Of a stretch of 64,000 bases of DNA, positions 15,271 through 26,300 are shown piece after piece. The position numbers and the translations under genes are program-made. The notes beneath the pieces were generated by a model. The model was not told where the DNA came from. It did no database searches and was given only the letters and a program-made list of their open reading frames with translations. Source of the stretch: Sphingobacteriales bacterium (GTDB lineage Bacteria; Bacteroidota; Bacteroidia; Chitinophagales; Chitinophagaceae); contig SEFT01000007.1 in NCBI GenBank assembly GCA_004144175.1, positions 165,614 through 229,613 of the forward strand, given 5' to 3'. Positions within the stretch are counted from its first letter, which is position 1. Each line of letters starts with the position of its first letter.

Positions 15271-17040
15271 TTATTCTACAACCAGCTTTTGCGTTTGCTG
15301 TGTATTAGCTGAAGAAACGTTGATGAAATACAATCCCTTATTCAGCTGGCTAAGATCGATCACCGTTTCGCCTTGTGCTTTTACAGTATTGTTGTATACT
15401 GTTTTGCCTGCGATGTCGGTGATAATGATAGCTGCATCAGTAGTGCTATTGCTGTTCCACTGAATAGCGGTTTTGTTTTTAGCAGGGTTAGGGTAGATGA
15501 TGAAAGCTACACCTTCCGCTACGTTCATCACACTGGCCGGTACTGGTTTGATGGTCTTTTTGTTGTTAGACACCAGGAACCACATGTTCTCTACTTTAGT
15601 CTTCGTGCTGCTGATCTGGAAAGGTACAGAAGAAGTAGCCGCATAACCAAGCAGCTCAGGCTGTATGGTATATGTACCTTCCGGTACACCCGAGAATGAG
15701 TAGTCCCCATTAGCATCGGTAGTAGCATATTTTGCCACCTTGCCGCTTGCCATATCTATAAGGAACACCTCTATACCTTGCGCTCCTGAACCGGTACCCT
15801 TGTTGGCGCCCATACTAATACTGCCGCCTACGAAGCCTGGCCCTCCGGTAACAGTACCCGTCAGCATACTTATGTTGCTGGTAGTAACGCCTCCATAGTG
15901 ATTTATAACTGTTGCGCTACTCCAGCTAAGGCTCGATGTGCTGTAAGTAGGTACGTAACCCGGACCACTTGTTGGGCCATTGGTTAAAGCTGCCTTAACG
16001 AGATACTTGCCTGGCGCCACATTCGGGAAGGTATAATGAGTAAGGTTCCAACCTGTGGTAGATGATATTGTCAGGGAATCGATAGCGGTCAGTGTGTTGG
16101 CTGCCGAATCGTGCACGATGAGCCAAACCTTATAGTCAGGCATAGAAGGTGCAATGGTGCTGTCTTTCCATATAAGGCCCTCTATCTGGTTGTACGTTGT
16201 GTTCACGGTCACACTATCGAAAGTTGTGTCGGCGCAAAGTCCGTTCCATCCGGTTATCAGTTGCACAACATAAGTGCCTGCCGCGCTGTAGACGTGTGTG
16301 GGGTTTTTCACCGCAGACCCGTTGCCATCGCCAAAGTCCCATGCATAAGTAGTACTACCTGTGCTTGAAGTGTTGCCGAATGTCACCTGTAGGCCATTAG
16401 TGCTGTGCCAGAAGCTGGCAGTTTTACCGGCACAACCGGTAGTGCTGCCGTTTGGAAAAACAGTTGTTGTAAATGTATCGGTACAACCCGAGCCGACGCT
16501 GTAAAGTGTTACCGTTTTGGGATTGCCATTTGCGTAGGTATGCACTACCGGGTTTCCGGTTCCGGTACTGCCATCGCCGTAGTTCCACAAGAAGCTGCCC
16601 CCCGAAGCGGAACCATAGATAGCAAATGTAATCTGGCCGGGAGTAGTAGAGGAGGAGTCGCTAAAGCCGCTCACCGTTCCATTGCAGTAAGCCACTACAA
16701 TCGTTTGTGATGTAGAGTCGTAACACCCGCCCGTGCCACCTATGGAAGAGTCAACTTTTGCAAGGTAATACTTAACGACATAAGTACCGGGGCTTCCGTA
16801 ATTGTGATAAGTAGTGGACGGTGATGTGCCTGGGTAGGATTGGCTGCCATCTCCCCAATTAATCATGTGCTGATGAATGAGCGGCCAGGTAACATTGGTG
16901 GTGGTGATATTCGCCTTTACACGAAGCGGCTGATTGGTGAGTTTAGCTGAAGTGACTGAAAAGACAGGGGCGGGAATGCATTGCGCTACTGCAAGGTTGG
17001 TGATAAAGAGGAAGGCAATAAAGGTAAAGAGTTGTTTCAT
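15271..17040 (-). CDS. PKD-domain T9SS cargo protein, copy A
   Basis: A 589-residue secreted protein with a Sec signal peptide (MKQLFTFIAFLFITNLAVAQ). Three PKD-type modules are visible, with INWGDGS, WNYGDGSTGTG and WDFGDGNGS as the WDFGDG signatures and HxYxxxGTYVV strands. They are followed by a strand-rich region, a carboxypeptidase-regulatory-like domain (KYATTDANGDYSFSGVPEGTYTI), and a T9SS type A sorting domain beginning FIIYPNPAKNKTAIQW and ending QTQKLVVE. It should be exported by T9SS and bound at the surface. It is paralogous to the adjacent gene at 17197-18972; the final ~150 residues are almost the same in both, while the PKD part has diverged. Confidence 0.9.
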   Translation of the reverse strand: MKQLFTFIAFLFITNLAVAQCIPAPVFSVTSAKLTNQPLRVKANITTTNVTWPLIHQHMINWGDGSQSYPGTSPSTTYHNYGSPGTYVVKYYLAKVDSSIGGTGGCYDSTSQTIVVAYCNGTVSGFSDSSSTTPGQITFAIYGSASGGSFLWNYGDGSTGTGNPVVHTYANGNPKTVTLYSVGSGCTDTFTTTVFPNGSTTGCAGKTASFWHSTNGLQVTFGNTSSTGSTTYAWDFGDGNGSAVKNPTHVYSAAGTYVVQLITGWNGLCADTTFDSVTVNTTYNQIEGLIWKDSTIAPSMPDYKVWLIVHDSAANTLTAIDSLTISSTTGWNLTHYTFPNVAPGKYLVKAALTNGPTSGPGYVPTYSTSSLSWSSATVINHYGGVTTSNISMLTGTVTGGPGFVGGSISMGANKGTGSGAQGIEVFLIDMASGKVAKYATTDANGDYSFSGVPEGTYTIQPELLGYAATSSVPFQISSTKTKVENMWFLVSNNKKTIKPVPASVMNVAEGVAFIIYPNPAKNKTAIQWNSNSTTDAAIIITDIAGKTVYNNTVKAQGETVIDLSQLNKGLYFINVSSANTQQTQKLVVE

Positions 17041-17146
17041 TTGTAGTTGTTTAAGGTGAAGAAGAAGTGATACGTTTTAGATAAGACAAGTCATATGCTT
17101 GAATAGGTTGGATGAAACAGGTGCCTTTTTGCTGTTGTAGTAAAAA

Positions 17147-17171
17147 AGAAAGGGGCGTAATGCCCCTTTCT
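17147..17171 (-). terminator. Terminator of PKD copy B
   Basis: Stem AGAAAGGGGC / GCCCCTTTCT with loop GTAAT; on the minus strand it is followed by a T6 run. It separates the two paralogues into independent transcripts. Confidence 0.85.
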
Positions 17172-17196
17172 CCACAAACCATTTTTTAGTTAAAGG

Positions 17197-18972
17197 TTAT
17201 TCTACAACCAGCTTTTGTGTTTGCTGTGTGTTAGCTGAAGAAACGTTGATAAAATACAATCCCTTATTCAGCTGGCTAAGGTCGATCACTGTTTCGCCTT
17301 GTGCCTTTACAGTATTGTTGTACACTGTTTTGCCTGCGATGTCGGTGACGATGATAGCTGCATCAGCAGTGCTGTTGCTGTTCCACTGGATAGCGGTTTT
17401 GTTTTTAGCAGGGTTAGGGTAGATGGTGAAAGCTACACCCTCTGCTACATTCATAACGCTGGCCGGTACCGGTTTAATGGTCTTTTTGCTGTTTGACACC
17501 AGGAACCACATGTTCTCAACCTTAGTCTTCGTGCTGCTGATCTGGAAAGGTACGGAAGAGGTAGACATATAACCAAGCAGTTCAGGCTGTATGGTATACG
17601 TACCTTCCGGTACGCTAGAGAACGAGTAGTCCCCATTAGCATCGGTAGTAGCATATTTCACTACTTTGCCGTTGGTCGCGTCTTTCAGGTATACATCGAT
17701 GCCGGGCATTCCCGAACCTGTACCCTTATTAGCGCCTGCGCTAATGCTGCCGCCTACGAAGCCGGGGCCACTTGTAACTGTGCCGGTTAGCATGGATATG
17801 TTGTGCCATTGGCTCATGCCCCCTGTGTGGTTGATGGTGGTAGCTGAGCTCCAGCTAAGGCTGCTGGTGCAGTAGGTCGGTACGTAACTTGTGCCACTTG
17901 TAGGGCCATTAGTGAGCGCTGCCTTTACAAGATACTTGCCTGGGGCAACGTTGGTGAACATGTAATCATCCCAACCCCAGTTAGCACCTGTGATGTTCAG
18001 CGAGTCAACAGCGGTGAGTGTGTTGGCTGCAGAGTCGTGTACAATGAGCCATACTTTGTAAGTAGGTACCAGCGGGGCTATCGTGCTGTCTTTGATAATA
18101 TAACCTCTGATGAAGTTGTTCATAGTGGTGTTTACAGTTACGCTGTCAGATGTCGTGTCGGCGCAGAGGCTATCCCACGAATTGATCAGTTTTACTACAT
18201 ACCAGCCCGCTGCTGCATAGGTATGCGTAGGATGTTTCGCTGTTGACGTGTTACCATCTCCGAAATCCCAATGGTGTGTTTGTGTACCGCCTGATGTTGA
18301 GGTATTATTGAACATTACCTGCAGGCCATTTACCGTGCGGGTAAAGTTGGCAAACTTGCTGGAGCAACCAACGCCACCACCCAGTGGATAAACTGTTCTG
18401 GTAAATGTGTCTGTACATCCTGAACCAATGCTATACAAAGTAACCGTATAAGGATTACCTGTAGCGTAGGTATGTGTCACCTGAGCTCCGGTACCACCAG
18501 AACTATCACCATAATCCCACACCATACTACCACCAGACATAACGCCATTAATAGTGAATTTCCTTTGGCCTGAAGTTCCGGTAGATGAATCCGTAAAACC
18601 TTTTACCGTGTTGTTGCAATAAGCTACAGTAATAGATTGTGAAGTAGAATCATAACAGCCTGGGCCAGGAGTAAGGGAGGAGTCAACTTTGTACAGGTAG
18701 TATTTCACCAGGTAAGTACCAGGGCTTGAATACGTATGGTAGGTAGTAGATGGTGATGTAGACGTGTAGGAATTACTGCCATCGCCCCAGTATATAAGAT
18801 GCTGGTGTACCAATGGCCACGAAACACTGCCGGTAGTGATATCAGCTTTTACGCGAAGAGGCTGGTTGGCCAATTTCGCAGCCGTGACGGAGAACACAGG
18901 GGCGGGCGTACATTGTGCTATTGCCGCCTGCGTGATAAACAGGGAGGCAATAAAAGTAAAGAGTTGCTTCAT
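17197..18972 (-). CDS. PKD-domain T9SS cargo protein, copy B
   Basis: A 591-residue paralogue of the downstream gene, with the same order: signal peptide (MKQLFTFIASLFITQAAIAQ), three PKD modules (IYWGDGSNSY, WDYGDSSGGTG, WDFGDGNTSTA), a strand-rich middle, a carboxypeptidase-regulatory-like domain, and a T9SS type A sorting domain (FTIYPNPAKNKTAIQW). Signal peptide, middle segment (YKVWLIVHDSAANTLTA) and C-terminus are nearly identical to copy A, whereas the PKD loops differ. That suggests diversifying surface modules on a conserved export and display scaffold. It has its own terminator. The ligand is unknown. Confidence 0.9.
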   Translation of the reverse strand: MKQLFTFIASLFITQAAIAQCTPAPVFSVTAAKLANQPLRVKADITTGSVSWPLVHQHLIYWGDGSNSYTSTSPSTTYHTYSSPGTYLVKYYLYKVDSSLTPGPGCYDSTSQSITVAYCNNTVKGFTDSSTGTSGQRKFTINGVMSGGSMVWDYGDSSGGTGAQVTHTYATGNPYTVTLYSIGSGCTDTFTRTVYPLGGGVGCSSKFANFTRTVNGLQVMFNNTSTSGGTQTHHWDFGDGNTSTAKHPTHTYAAAGWYVVKLINSWDSLCADTTSDSVTVNTTMNNFIRGYIIKDSTIAPLVPTYKVWLIVHDSAANTLTAVDSLNITGANWGWDDYMFTNVAPGKYLVKAALTNGPTSGTSYVPTYCTSSLSWSSATTINHTGGMSQWHNISMLTGTVTSGPGFVGGSISAGANKGTGSGMPGIDVYLKDATNGKVVKYATTDANGDYSFSSVPEGTYTIQPELLGYMSTSSVPFQISSTKTKVENMWFLVSNSKKTIKPVPASVMNVAEGVAFTIYPNPAKNKTAIQWNSNSTADAAIIVTDIAGKTVYNNTVKAQGETVIDLSQLNKGLYFINVSSANTQQTQKLVVE

Positions 18973-19057
18973 AAGATTTAAAAGTTTGAGGGTGAAAAGA
19001 AAAATGGTTTGTAGATATTAAGACAACCCCTTATGTAAACAGGTTGGTACAAAAAAA

Positions 19058-19080
19058 CCTGCTTTTTAACTAAAAGCAGG
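19058..19080 (-). terminator. Terminator of the membrane pyrophosphatase gene
   Basis: Stem CCTGCTTTT / AAAAGCAGG with loop TAACT; on the minus strand it is followed by a T7 run. Lies 25 bp past the hppA stop. Confidence 0.85.
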
Positions 19081-19105
19081 CTTTCGGATGACAATTATAT
19101 GATTG

Positions 19106-21313
19106 TTACAATTTGGTGACAAAACCAGGTTGTTTTGTCATTTTTACTTCTTGCTTCACGGGTGCTTTAGCTGCTTCTGCAGTTTTAGTGTCAAACATAT
19201 CTGCAAGGGTAGGTGCCAGTACCAGCGCTACAATAGACATCAGCTTGATAAGGATGTTCATTGAAGGCCCTGAGGTATCTTTAAAAGGATCACCTACTGT
19301 ATCACCCGTTACAGAAGCCTTGTGCGGCTCTGATTTCTTGTAATAGGTCTGGCCATTGATCTCTACGCCTTTCTCAAATGATTTCTTGGCGTTGTCCCAG
19401 GCACCACCGGCATTGTTCTGAAACATACCCATAAGTACGCCGCTTACGGTAGCACCTGCCAGCATTCCGCCAAGTGCTTCAGGGCCAGCCAGGAAACCAA
19501 CGATAATAGGAGAAAGCAATGCGATAGCGCCCGGTGCGATCATCTTCTTGATAGATGCCTCTGTAGAGATGGCTACGCAACGCTCGTACTGAGGTTTGCC
19601 TTTACCTTCCATAATGCCCGGTATCTCGCGGAACTGGCGGCGAACTTCTTCCACCATTGCCATAGCTGCCTGGCCTACTGCACGTATAGCCAGCGATGAG
19701 AATACAAATGGTATCATACCACCTACAAACAGCATCGCAAGCACCTCTGCCTTATAGATATCGATACCGCTGATGCCAACCACACCCACATAAGCAGCGA
19801 ACAGCGCCAGCGATGTAAGGGCAGCGGAGGCAATCGCAAAGCCTTTACCTGTTGCAGCGGTAGTGTTACCAACCGCATCCAGTGTATCTGTTTTTTCACG
19901 TACTTCTTTAGGCAGCTCGCACATTTCGGCAATACCGCCTGCGTTATCCGCAATTGGGCCGAAGGCATCGATAGCGAGTTGCATAGCCGTAGTAGCCATC
20001 ATACCGGCAGCAGCAATAGCCACACCGTAAAGGCCGGCCATAGCGTAAGAACCCCAGATACCCCCTGCAAGTACCAATATAGGCAGGAAGGTGCTCTCCA
20101 TACCAATAGCCAGACCACCGATAACGTTGGTAGCATGGCCGGTAGCCGACTGGCGTATGATGCTCATTACCGGGCGTTTGCCCATAGCCGTATAATATTC
20201 TGTGATGATGCTCATCAGCGTACCTACTACAAGACCTATAATAATAGCCCAGAATACATCCATATTGCTGAACTCCCTGCCACGTAGTTCCATCGAATCA
20301 GGCAGGATATACATGGTAAGGAAGTAACAAGCTATGGCCGTAAGTACAATCGAGCCCCAGTTACCCAGGTTCAGTGCATTTTGTACAGCAGAGGTGCTGA
20401 TGCCCGCGCTATCAGATATGCGTACGAACAACGTACCGATCATAGATAATATGATACCGACACCTGCAATAAGCATTGGCAATAGTATTGGCCCAAAACC
20501 ATTAAAAGCATCTGCCGATATCGTCTCCTGGCCCAGTACCATGGTTGCCAGTACAGTAGCCACATAAGAGCCGAAAAGATCGGCGCCCATACCTGCTACG
20601 TCGCCTACGTTGTCGCCCACGTTGTCGGCAATGGTAGCCGGGTTACGCGGATCATCTTCGGGGATACCCGCCTCTACCTTACCTACCAGGTCGGCGCCTA
20701 CGTCGGCAGCCTTGGTATAAATACCGCCACCCACACGTGCAAAAAGAGCGATGCTCTCCGCACCCAGCGAGAAGCCGGTGAGTATCTCGATAGCGCGCTG
20801 TACCGATGCGTCGGTAGCCAGCACCCCGTCTGGTACAAATGATTTCCACAAAATGATGAACAGGCCACCCAGACCCAGAACCGCGAGGCCGGCAACACCC
20901 ATACCCATAACGGCACCGCCGCCAAAAGAAACAGAAAGTGCCTTGCTAAGGCTGGTACGTGCGGCATTGGTTGTGCGCACGTTAGCCTTGGTAGCTATAC
21001 GCATTCCTATGAAACCCGCCAGCGCAGAAAACACAGCACCCAGTACAAAAGTACCCGCGATGATCGGGTGAGAATTTTCGTGCTGAGAACCCATATAGCC
21101 CAACAGCAACGCAGCTATAATAACGTAATAGGTAAGTATCTTATATTCAGCCTTCAGGAAGGCCATGGCCCCCTCGGCAATGTAAGTAGATATTTCCTTC
21201 ATCCTTTCGTTCCCGGCATCCTGCTTGCTTACCCATGCTCCTTTCATCATGGTGTAGAGCAGCGCAACGATACCAAAGACCGGCACTAAATAGAGTAGAC
21301 TCGATAGACTCAT
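19106..21313 (-). CDS. hppA: Ion-pumping membrane pyrophosphatase
   Basis: A 735-residue inner-membrane pump with about 16 helices that couples pyrophosphate hydrolysis to export of H+ or Na+. The substrate site is intact: [20 protein letters not shown] followed by [15 protein letters not shown]. The motif [13 protein letters not shown] carries Ala (not Lys) after GNTT, which marks the potassium-dependent class. Whether Na+ or H+ is moved cannot be settled by eye. I chose ATG 21313 ([14 protein letters not shown]): an exact -7 box at 21346-21353 places the transcript start downstream of the longer frame's first codon at 21394, and homologues begin here. The C-terminal tail carries extra Lys/Pro/Ala residues after the last helix. 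Confidence 0.95.
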   Translation of the reverse strand: MSLSSLLYLVPVFGIVALLYTMMKGAWVSKQDAGNERMKEISTYIAEGAMAFLKAEYKILTYYVIIAALLLGYMGSQHENSHPIIAGTFVLGAVFSALAGFIGMRIATKANVRTTNAARTSLSKALSVSFGGGAVMGMGVAGLAVLGLGGLFIILWKSFVPDGVLATDASVQRAIEILTGFSLGAESIALFARVGGGIYTKAADVGADLVGKVEAGIPEDDPRNPATIADNVGDNVGDVAGMGADLFGSYVATVLATMVLGQETISADAFNGFGPILLPMLIAGVGIILSMIGTLFVRISDSAGISTSAVQNALNLGNWGSIVLTAIACYFLTMYILPDSMELRGREFSNMDVFWAIIIGLVVGTLMSIITEYYTAMGKRPVMSIIRQSATGHATNVIGGLAIGMESTFLPILVLAGGIWGSYAMAGLYGVAIAAAGMMATTAMQLAIDAFGPIADNAGGIAEMCELPKEVREKTDTLDAVGNTTAATGKGFAIASAALTSLALFAAYVGVVGISGIDIYKAEVLAMLFVGGMIPFVFSSLAIRAVGQAAMAMVEEVRRQFREIPGIMEGKGKPQYERCVAISTEASIKKMIAPGAIALLSPIIVGFLAGPEALGGMLAGATVSGVLMGMFQNNAGGAWDNAKKSFEKGVEINGQTYYKKSEPHKASVTGDTVGDPFKDTSGPSMNILIKLMSIVALVLAPTLADMFDTKTAEAAKAPVKQEVKMTKQPGFVTKL

Positions 21314-21345
21314 AATATTATTTAAGATTAAAAATTGAAGTGAGA

Positions 21346-21353
21346 CAAATATA
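21346..21353 (-). promoter_or_regulatory. -7 box for hppA
   Basis: TATATTTG on the minus strand exactly fits TAnnTTTG. Predicted start near 21340 gives a 27-nt leader to ATG 21313. The -33 region is only T-rich. Confidence 0.6.
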
Positions 21354-21480
21354 ATCGTTTGCATTATAAAAACATAAGTTTTATGAGGGTACAATAGGGG
21401 AGACTGGAACAGTTTTTGTTTTATATATAGTGATTGATATTAATTAGGATTTTTCGAACTGCATCAAACGAAAGACAGTG

Positions 21481-22065
21481 ATGACCAGGCAGACAATATG
21501 GGCAGATTATAAGAAGCTTTCGGACGAAGAGCTGGTACATAGGTACGCGCATAAGCATGAGCAGGCAGCAGTCAATTGCTTGTTTGAGCGGTATGGGCAT
21601 ATGGTATATGGCGTTTGCCTGAAATACCTGAAACATACAGGGGCGGCTAAAGACGCAACGCAGCAGATATTTGTGAAGCTGCTGGAGGACTTGGTGCGTT
21701 TTAAGATAGATAGCTTTAAGCCCTGGCTGTACCAAACCACGAAGAACCATTGCCTGATGCAGTCGAATAAGTCGATACCTGTTTCGAACAACCGTTTTGA
21801 GGGTGTTGCTGACAAGACCGAATCCGACAGCGATGTACAAGTAAAACTGCAAGAAGTGCAAGCAGTTGAGCAGTTGGAAAAAGAATTGGCAGTATTAAGC
21901 GAAGAGCAACGTAGCTGTATAGATATGTTCTACCTGCAACAGCACACGTACGCTACAATTGCTACGAAGAAGGGTATCACCATTGAGAAGGTAAAGAGCG
22001 CCATACAAGATGGCCGTAGACATATAAAGTTGAAATTGCTGGCATCAGGAAAAGGAAGGGTATGA
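21481..22065 (+). CDS. ECF-type RNA polymerase sigma-70 factor
   Basis: A 194-residue sigma factor. Region 2 covers DEELVHRYAHKHEQAAVNCL, FERYGHMVYGVCLKYL and the core-binding KDATQQIFVKLLEDL; region 4 is at LSEEQRSCIDMFYLQQHTYA, TIATKKGITIEKVKSAIQDG and RRHIKLKL, the DNA-binding helix-turn-helix. The linker between them is short, as in ECF factors. The frame opens with GTG-ATG; the ATG at 21481 is taken. Its stop overlaps the start of the next gene (ATGA), whose product is a zinc-type anti-sigma-like membrane protein, so the pair forms a regulatory switch. Targets are unknown. Confidence 0.92.
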   Translation: MTRQTIWADYKKLSDEELVHRYAHKHEQAAVNCLFERYGHMVYGVCLKYLKHTGAAKDATQQIFVKLLEDLVRFKIDSFKPWLYQTTKNHCLMQSNKSIPVSNNRFEGVADKTESDSDVQVKLQEVQAVEQLEKELAVLSEEQRSCIDMFYLQQHTYATIATKKGITIEKVKSAIQDGRRHIKLKLLASGKGRV

Positions 22066-23111
22066 ACAAGTCTTTGATACATATTTTCGACAGTAGCGCC
22101 TGCCTTAGCCGCAGGCAAATGAAAGACTATGTAAGTGGCGTAATGACCGGAGAGGAATGTCATGCAGCAGAAGTACACCTTTGCAGCTGTCTTTTTTGCA
22201 GCGATGCGGTTGACGGACTATATGCACAAAAAGAACAAGGTGCAGTAGGCGCTATGGCAGTGCTGGATAATGAGTTTCTGCAAGAGAAGCTGAGCGTTAG
22301 TCACCCAGAGATACATTTGAACTCACTGGCTGTACCTGTACAGGCAGCCGCCCATGCAGCGCCGAAGCGTAGGGGCAGGTACAGAACACGTCCCCTGAAA
22401 CATACATCGGCTATTGCTGCCGTATTATTGGTAGGCTTTGGACTGTGGTGGTACATAGGTCGCGACCGTAGCTACAGTGCAGCCATTGCCGAGCAACAGG
22501 TAGCTGCTGCAACCGCCGAGCGTAGCAAAGACGTAGTATACGGAGGCGAAAACATACTGGAAAAACAAGATGCACCTGTATTGGCTATGGCATCGGAGCC
22601 AGTAGCAACTAATACAAATGCTAAAAAAGAACCGGTAACCAGTAAAGCTGTACAGGCAGCTGTCGTAACAACACCTGTTGCAGAGAAGAAAGAGATAAAA
22701 ACAGAAGAAAAAAAGCAAGCAATAGTTGCTGCCGCAAAGTTGGATAACGGCCCTGTCGTAAGACCAGAACAAAGTGCAGCCGAAGTAGCTGTAGTGCATA
22801 AGCCAGAGCGTACTGCCAAACCAGTTGAAGAAAGGGTAGAGGCTAAAGCCGAAACGCCTGCTGCCACATCATTAGAGCAGGGAAATAACTATTACAGCCA
22901 GGGTAAGTACAGTACTGCGCTATCGGCCTACCGTAAAGAGATGGCTAACCCCGATAAGAAGAAACGCCAGGAAGCTACGGTGATGGCTGCACGTTGCTAC
23001 CTGAGCATGGGCAATAAAACGGAAGCACAGAAGCTGCTGCAACAACTGACTGACGAAGGCGGCCCACAGAAAAGGACGGCAAAGCGCCTGCTGAAAGAAA
23101 TGAGCGAATAA
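22062..23111 (+). CDS. Membrane anti-sigma-like protein with C-terminal TPR
   Basis: A 349-residue single-pass protein translationally coupled to the sigma factor by an ATGA overlap. The cytoplasmic N-terminus carries HLCSCLFC, which satisfies the HxxxCxxC zinc motif of ZAS anti-sigma domains. One membrane helix follows (about 110-130, IAAVLLVGFGLWWYIG). A periplasmic Ala/Lys/Glu-rich low-complexity stretch (about 150-265) leads to a TPR-like C-terminus (GNNYYSQGKYSTALSAYRK, then AARCYLSMGNKTEAQKLL). By family logic it would hold the sigma factor at the membrane until an envelope signal is sensed; the TPR could bind a partner protein. Direct evidence for that is absent. Confidence 0.82.
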   Translation: MNKSLIHIFDSSACLSRRQMKDYVSGVMTGEECHAAEVHLCSCLFCSDAVDGLYAQKEQGAVGAMAVLDNEFLQEKLSVSHPEIHLNSLAVPVQAAAHAAPKRRGRYRTRPLKHTSAIAAVLLVGFGLWWYIGRDRSYSAAIAEQQVAAATAERSKDVVYGGENILEKQDAPVLAMASEPVATNTNAKKEPVTSKAVQAAVVTTPVAEKKEIKTEEKKQAIVAAAKLDNGPVVRPEQSAAEVAVVHKPERTAKPVEERVEAKAETPAATSLEQGNNYYSQGKYSTALSAYRKEMANPDKKKRQEATVMAARCYLSMGNKTEAQKLLQQLTDEGGPQKRTAKRLLKEMSE

Positions 23112-23130
23112 TCGGATACTGTTATAAAAG

Positions 23131-23160
23131 AAAAACCGCCCCTCACACTGGGCGGTTTTT
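23131..23160. terminator. Terminator after the sigma/anti-sigma operon
   Basis: Perfect 11-bp stem AAAAACCGCCC / GGGCGGTTTTT with an 8-nt loop, 19 bp after the stop. Confidence 0.9.
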
Positions 23161-23369
23161 AGTTTTTCGTAGTGCTGCCCTCCGGCCAACACCACTCTCT
23201 CTTATACCTATATCAAATGTATGATCGGGAGTTGAAAAAAGCAATACTTCGTTAACGAGCAGTTAACATATTTGTTTCTGTGATATTTTAAGGTTACTCC
23301 ATTTGATTTTTCACCCTTATTGCTAAATAAGGGTTTTGTATTTTCACGCCGTTCATTGAGCGCACATAC

Positions 23370-26300
23370 ATGAGAATTATTTTAGGAGCCATTGCAATGG
23401 TCTTTGTTTCGGCAACAGCCATGGGGCAGATGGATGCAAACTACGCAGGAAAGCAAAACCTGCTGTACTGGAAAAACCGCACACCCGACGGTGCCTACTG
23501 GCAGCAGGATGTGTACTACAAGATAGACGCCCGTATACATGAGCAGAAGCATACCATAGATGCCAGCGAAACACTGGAGTACGTGAACAACTCGCCCGAT
23601 ACGCTTTATTACGTGTACTTCCACCTGTTTCAGAATGCCTTTGTAAAAGGTAGCCACTTGCATGCGTTGGAAAAAGAGAAGGGCCTGAAGCCAAAACTTG
23701 GAAGGTATGAGTCGGAAGGCTTGGGTACAACCGTGTCTAAACTGAAAGTAGATGGCGCTGACGCGAAGATAGAGCTGGATAATACCATCATGAAAGTATA
23801 TCTGCCACGCCCGTTATTGCCCGGCAGGAAGACTACGTTCACGATGGACTTCAAAACCTATTGGGATAACGGATCGACCCGGCGCCGTATGAAGATGTAT
23901 GACGCGTGGGGCTTCAAGCACTACAATGGTGTACAGTGGTTCCCGAAGATATGTGTGTACGACCGCAAGTTTGGCTGGGACACCTATCAGCACCTGAATA
24001 AAGAATTTTATGGCGATTTCGGGTACTACGATGTATCGCTCAACTTCCCATCGAACTACATAGTAGAAGCTACCGGCCAGCTAGTGAACCGCAAAGAAGT
24101 ACTGCCCGATACACTGCGCGCCAAGCTGGACCTCAAGAACTTTGCAAAGAAGCCCTGGAATGAACGCCCGAGTGAGATCATACCATATGTAGCTGACGAG
24201 CGTAAGACGTGGCGCTTTGTAGCTTCCAACGTACACGACTTCGCCTTCACTGCCGATCCTTCTTACCGCTTATCTACCACTTACTGGAACGGTATAGAAT
24301 GTGTGGGCATTGCACAGGAGCCGCACGCATCGGGCTGGCAAAATTCAGCCGAATATGTGTCGAAGATCATCAAGACCTTTTCTGAAGACATAGGCATGTA
24401 CCAATACCCTAAGATGGTAGCTGCCGACGCCGCCGATGGCATGGAGTACCCGATGATAACACTGGATGGCGGCAGCGACCCGGGTTATCGTGGCCTGTTC
24501 GTACACGAGATAGCGCACAACTGGTTTTACGGTATGGTGGGCAGCAACGAAACCTACCGTGCAGCTATGGACGAAGGCTTTACGCAGTTCCTTACCGCAT
24601 GGGGATTGAGAAAGCTGGAAGGCGATACGGTGAATGCTACCAAGCCAAAGGGTTGGCTGAAGCGGCTATACCACGAGCCGACCTACATACTGGATAGAAC
24701 GGTACTGAATAGGTACACCGCCGATGCCATGAACAAAGAAGAGCTGCCGCTCAATACACATTCCAACGACTTCCACGATGCGCTGCATCATGAGGGGGGC
24801 TACGGTATGGTGTACTACAAGACGGCGTCGATGCTGTACAACTTGCAATACACCCTGGGAGATTCCCTTTTTCTTGCAGCTATGCAACACTACTTTGATC
24901 AGTGGCGTTTTGCACACCCTTATTTTGAAGATTTCCGCAACTCCATCATACAGTATACTAAGGTTGACCTTAACTGGTTCTTCGATGAGTGGCTGGAAAC
25001 CACCAAGACAGCAGACTACCGCATAGGGCGCATACGCAAGATCTCGGGGCAGGATAGCTTTGCCATCAACCTGCACCGCAAAGGACAAATGCAGATGCCG
25101 ATAGACCTGACCGTTACTGCTAAGGATGGCCGCCAATACAGCTACCACATACCTAATACCTGGTTCAATAAAAATACTGAAGCTGCCACGCTGCCCAAAT
25201 GGTATGGCTGGGGCAAACTACATCCTTCTTACTCGGCAAATGTGCAGGTGCCATCGGGCATCAGGCACGTGCAGATAGATACGAGCTACAGGCTGGCAGA
25301 TGTTAATTATACAGACAACTACAGATCGCGCGGCTTGCTGCGCCGTGCTGAAGCCATTAAGCTAAGAGCAGATGGTGCAAGCTTCCCGACCGACAGAAGG
25401 AGCTACCGCATGTACATCCGCCCCGACCTGTGGTGGAACAAGGTAGACGGTATAAAAGCCGGTGTACACCTGAATGGTAACTACCTGAACAAGCTACATC
25501 GCTTTGATGCAACGGTATGGCTCAATACGCATTTGCTACAAGGCTACGACTATACCAGCTTCGAGAGTGAAGGATGGTATGACCGGTATATGCCCCTCAA
25601 TTATACATTCAATTATTACTCGCCTATATCGAGGCAGCTGCCTAAGCTGGAAGTACAGTTGAACAGCCGTATGTTGGATGGATTGTGGTACCACCGTGGA
25701 GGACTCAACTGGCTGGCTACAGCACAGAGCAGCTTGTCGCTGTATGCACAATCGATGTGGCGCCCGGTAGCTTACGACCTCGATTACCTGCTGTACCGCA
25801 ATGAGTGGAGCAGTGTAAGGGGCAGGCCGAATAATTCAGTAAATGCAGTGTTTACTCATGGATATAGTTACAGGCGAGGTGCAGGTATGTATACGATCGG
25901 TGCGCGGGCTCCATTTATGACAGGTAACAGCGCTGCCAGCTTCAATTACGGTTATGCCGAAGCAGAAGCGATCAACTACAGCTATCTGGGAAAGCTCGAG
26001 ATCCGCACCCGCGCTTATGGCCGCTACGGCATGGGCGACCAGATACCCTACGAGAGTGCCCTGTACCTGGCAGGCGCTAACCCCGAGGAACTAATGGAGA
26101 ACAAGTACACCCGCAGTATCGGCTTTATACCTGATGAGTGGACTACTTATGGCATCGACGAGGTGAATCACTTCCAGCAGGGTGGCGGACTTAATATGCG
26201 CGGCTATGCAGGCTATCTTACCGCCGATACCAGGAACGGACAAGTACTATCTGGTTACAAAGCGCGTAGCGGTGTTGCTGCCAATGTGGAAGTAGACATC

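Larger units (their letters stand above)
15271..18972 (-). repeat. Tandem gene duplication of the PKD/T9SS protein
   Basis: Two same-strand genes of 1770 and 1776 bp share start, domain order and stop context. DNA near 15275-15620 and 17201-17545 is close to identical. The gap has a terminator and no mobile-element remnant. Confidence 0.85.
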
